From NCBI GenBank assembly GCA_023159155.1, contig JAJNNX010000041.1, positions 62,001 through 126,000 of the forward strand: DNA of 64,000 nucleotides, written 5' to 3'. Below, in pieces: positions 61,790 to 64,000 of this stretch. Position 1 is the first letter of the stretch. Every line of letters starts with the position of its first letter. Made by a program: the position numbers and the translations under genes. This DNA is from Ustulina deusta (lineage: Eukaryota; Ascomycota; Sordariomycetes; Xylariales; Xylariaceae). The notes under the pieces are model-generated. The model saw only the letters and a program-made list of their open reading frames with translations, was not told the DNA's origin and did not search any database.

Positions 61790-62146
61790 CCAAAATGGCA
61801 ATTACTAACCTTCAATGTGTTAGTGGCGGGTTACAATCTTAGTTTACCAACTGGGGCAGAGCAGATGCTGTGGAGGATTAATAGTATTATCATGGTAGTA
61901 GTCTTGTTCATCCATTGCGCATCTGAGCTGGTGGGGGTCTGGTTCACAGACTACAGAGTTGAGAGTCTAGAGATTTGGGGCCAATACAAGAAGAAAATGC
62001 CAGGGTGCTTTATATTTTTTAGCATGTCAATCATCTATTTCATCTCCAGGCTAATCTTGTTGGTTGAGGCAATCATCAGTCTGAGGGACTTGCCAGATTC
62101 GGCTTACATGGAGGTGTCCTGGACACAATATCTGCCACGCCTTTAG
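61790..62146 (+). pseudogene. Fungal multi-pass membrane protein, C-terminal fragment
   Basis: The frame is open from before 61790 to a stop at 62144-62146 without a real start (the first codons upstream follow a TTG). It reads NLSLPTGAEQMLWRINSII, a hydrophobic stretch, then YFISRLILLVEAIISLRDLP and a final YLPRL. This matches the end of the uncharacterised ascomycete family whose N-terminal part is at 57310 (consensus FPTxxExxLWRxxSxxx...YxxARLxLLVExFxSLxxLP). Two membrane segments are visible. It is either the displaced end of the same gene or a second relic. Confidence 0.6.
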
Positions 62147-63398
62147 TTTTATGCATCGTATACACTATGAGCGATTCTCAGACTGTCCAAACCCCCCTCC
62201 TCTAGTGGAAGTTATAATGGGCTTCAAGGAGTTCCTAATCAGATGTCTAATTTATGGCAGCTCTTTATCATACCCTTGTTCGCTATCGAAGCAGGCTACT
62301 AATTCCACAGTGTCTGTGAGGGTGCTATCAAAGATTTCCTAGGGCTCAGCCTTCACTACAGAACACTTGCTGAAAGCAGACTCAAGCCTCACGCGACTAG
62401 GCCTCGTCAGCTTTTTTAAAGTACCTAATGTTAGTGATGCGGGTGAAGAGGTTGCACAGCGGCCAGGGCCCCCATCCTCTTGGCCCCCAATGCATCACAG
62501 CTAGTCAATTCGATTAGTAATTACCTTAATATAGAGCACACTACTCACATTTCAAACACCGCCAAACTCAATGCAATCAGGTCTATAAAGGACAACCAAC
62601 CCGGTTGCAGTTAGTCTGAAGAGAAACAGACAACTCAGGAATTATCGTTGAAAATCGTGACGAACAATATAGCAATCCTTCTTTCAAGGCCAACATGGAA
62701 AACCCTCATGAAAGAAGATACAAAGCTTACTATGAACCAGTCATTTCATCAAGGTATATAATGTAATATTAAATGGATATCTAGGTCCTGCATTGACCAG
62801 CACCAACGAGCATGCCCACTATTCCTAGCAATCTGATACAATCCACATTCATGTAGTGGAAACTCTAGAGGGGGTATCATCACCTGAAATCCTATAGTAC
62901 AAACAACACGACTTTACATACAGGTAAACTCGAATCAACGAAAGAAATCAGACAAGGGAGACTCGTGCATGATTAGTGCAACGTGTCATGCCGGTGTGAA
63001 CTCCTCGAGGGGACCAGAGGGGCCTCGGATGCATATTGAATCAAACTCGCTCTCTCGTCCTATGCATGCCTGCCAATCTGGTCGTTTGAGACGCGATATG
63101 CCTAATAACGCCAGAACCGTAGTATTCATGCCCACCTAAAACGAAATGGAATAACAAAGAAAACCGTTGAAATGCAATAACTGTACACTGTGACCTATCC
63201 TGGGCGTTCGGGGGCTCATTCAGAGTATCATTCAAAGAAAATTGTGCATAGCAGGTAGTTTGTTCTGCTTGTCACCTCTGGTGGATGGGAAGGCATGTAA
63301 ATAGACTAACGTTGAGTCGTATCGGGTTGATGACTGGTGTCGAGAATTGACGGTGCTTTCGTAATCAATTTTGGGAGTACCGGATAGCCACCAACAGG
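62147..63398. other. Intergenic region, 3' flank of the zinc-finger gene
   Basis: 1.25 kb of normal composition. A 63-codon frame at 62151 and another at 63235-63041 (minus) show no family resemblance and no codon pattern that convinces me. No RNA gene was recognised. Confidence 0.4.
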
Positions 63399-64000
63399 TC
63401 AAGATATTGAAGTTGACTGACTGACAAGGTCAGCATCTTTCAGTTGGCCGAGAAGCGCTGTCTTTTCTTTTTCCAACAAGTCAATCTGCTCCATCATGGC
63501 AGACTGTTGAAGGTAGCCTGCCTCGATCTTTCGTCTCAGCTCTTGATTCTCGAATCGAAGACGTTTATTCTCCTCACGCAATTCGTCATCGTCGGCCTTT
63601 CGCTTTGTCCCAATTCTGGGGCTAGCCATAGAGAGCACGGGGGAAACAGCCACGGGAAGGACGGGAGCTGGGAGAGGGGACACAACAACAGGCAGTGCCT
63701 CGATGCGGCTAGGCCCAGTGGCGAGGTCTGGGTCCTCGTTTTGCGTGGCTGCTTCAAAGGCAGGGGATGTGTGGCAACGCCGCAGATGCTCGTTGAGGTT
63801 CTCTAGACGCGCGAAGCTGCTATTCTTGTGGCGTTTACAGCCCTTGTGGGGACAGTACAGTGGGTTCTTGGGGCCACCGTGCTTGCGGTGCACCTCACGT
63901 TCATGCCGGAGGAGGCCTCCTGAATATGTAAAACCGGGTATGTTTTCACAGCCAGCAGCAAGACACTTGTAAGGCCGCTCATGCTTGTCCATGTGTTTGC
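63399..64000 (-). CDS. C2H2 zinc-finger protein with C-terminal coiled coil (5' part outside window)
   Basis: The frame is open from the window edge to a stop at 63401-63399. The first ATG in view (63992) is inside the gene: the codons before it read KHMDKHERPYKC, that is, the second His pair of an upstream finger and a finger linker. Two further C2H2 fingers follow. One has CLAAGC with HEREVH (H-x4-H); the other has CPHKGC with HLRRCH. Then come a Pro/Val-rich spacer, a basic GTKRKADDDE, and a leucine-rich coiled coil (ELREENKRLRFENQELRRKI onward) before SQSTSIS and the stop. It is likely a nuclear DNA-binding protein that dimerises through the coiled coil. Targets are unknown. No sign of RIP damage. 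Confidence 0.8.
   Translation of the reverse strand, partial: KHMDKHERPYKCLAAGCENIPGFTYSGGLLRHEREVHRKHGGPKNPLYCPHKGCKRHKNSSFARLENLNEHLRRCHTSPAFEAATQNEDPDLATGPSRIEALPVVVSPLPAPVLPVAVSPVLSMASPRIGTKRKADDDELREENKRLRFENQELRRKIEAGYLQQSAMMEQIDLLEKEKTALLGQLKDADLVSQSTSIS

Noticed and set aside
63444..63806. Plus-strand frames opposite the zinc-finger gene
   Set aside because: Antisense shadows of a clear C2H2/coiled-coil protein.
1..64000. CRISPR arrays, tRNA or rRNA genes
   Set aside because: No regularly spaced short repeats, and no cloverleaf or rRNA core sequence was recognised. This was by eye only.

Overview
The window looks like a chromosome segment of a filamentous ascomycete (Pezizomycotina). 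The evidence is short introns with fungal splice and branch signals, an SRPK-type kinase, HET-type and fungal-specific membrane protein families, and a sharp two-compartment base composition. About 35.2 kb on the left and about 16.8 kb in the middle are extremely AT-rich transposon graveyards. Their coding relics show G-to-A changes on the coding strand (YVDD to YINN, zinc-knuckle Cys to Tyr, Gln and Trp codons to stop), as expected from repeat-induced point mutation (RIP). Genus and species cannot be told from the sequence alone. All alignments here were made by eye; no search or computation was run.

Left graveyard (1-35.2 kb). It resolves into nested insertions, most proven by identical target-site duplications (TSDs). 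A LINE-like element (two segments, 3.05-4.29 and 33.72-35.2 kb) holds a 2.0-kb non-coding LTR element 'G' (TSD GCTAA). G holds a 5.8-kb LTR element 'R' (TSD GTAGC). R holds a 7.0-kb Ty3/gypsy element (TSD TAATA) and, separately, an 860-bp miniature LTR element (TSD GTTAT). The gypsy 3' LTR holds a 7.3-kb Ty1/copia element 'T' (TSD TAAAA), and that T copy holds another T (TSD CTAAA). A second R copy (1-2.7 kb) and a solo G LTR (TSD TATAT) lie at the left edge.

First gene island (35.2-39.5 kb). It has the C-terminal half of an acyltransferase resembling trichothecene 3-O-acetyltransferases, cut off by the AT-rich block. Next is a frameshifted fungal membrane glycoprotein gene, then the 5' part of a gene with an SHFW / YIWVDWSCIPQ motif pair.

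Middle graveyard (39.5-56.4 kb). This block sits inside that third gene. A Fot1/pogo-type DNA transposon (39514-41438, perfect 42-bp inverted repeats, TA duplication) interrupts its first exon. A copia retrotransposon 'C' (41639-56414, TSD GTTTT), itself carrying a third T element (42953-50281, TSD GTTTT), sits in its 56-nt intron between branch point and acceptor. With the insertions ignored, exon frame and splice phase are continuous and predict 327 residues.

Right gene island (56.4-64 kb). It has the last exon of the broken gene, a decayed N-terminal part of a fungal multi-pass membrane protein, an intact two-exon SRPK-like kinase (minus strand), a decayed HET-domain gene, a C-terminal fragment of the same membrane family, and at the right edge the 3' part of a C2H2 zinc-finger/coiled-coil gene (minus strand). 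Only the kinase and the edge zinc-finger gene look intact.
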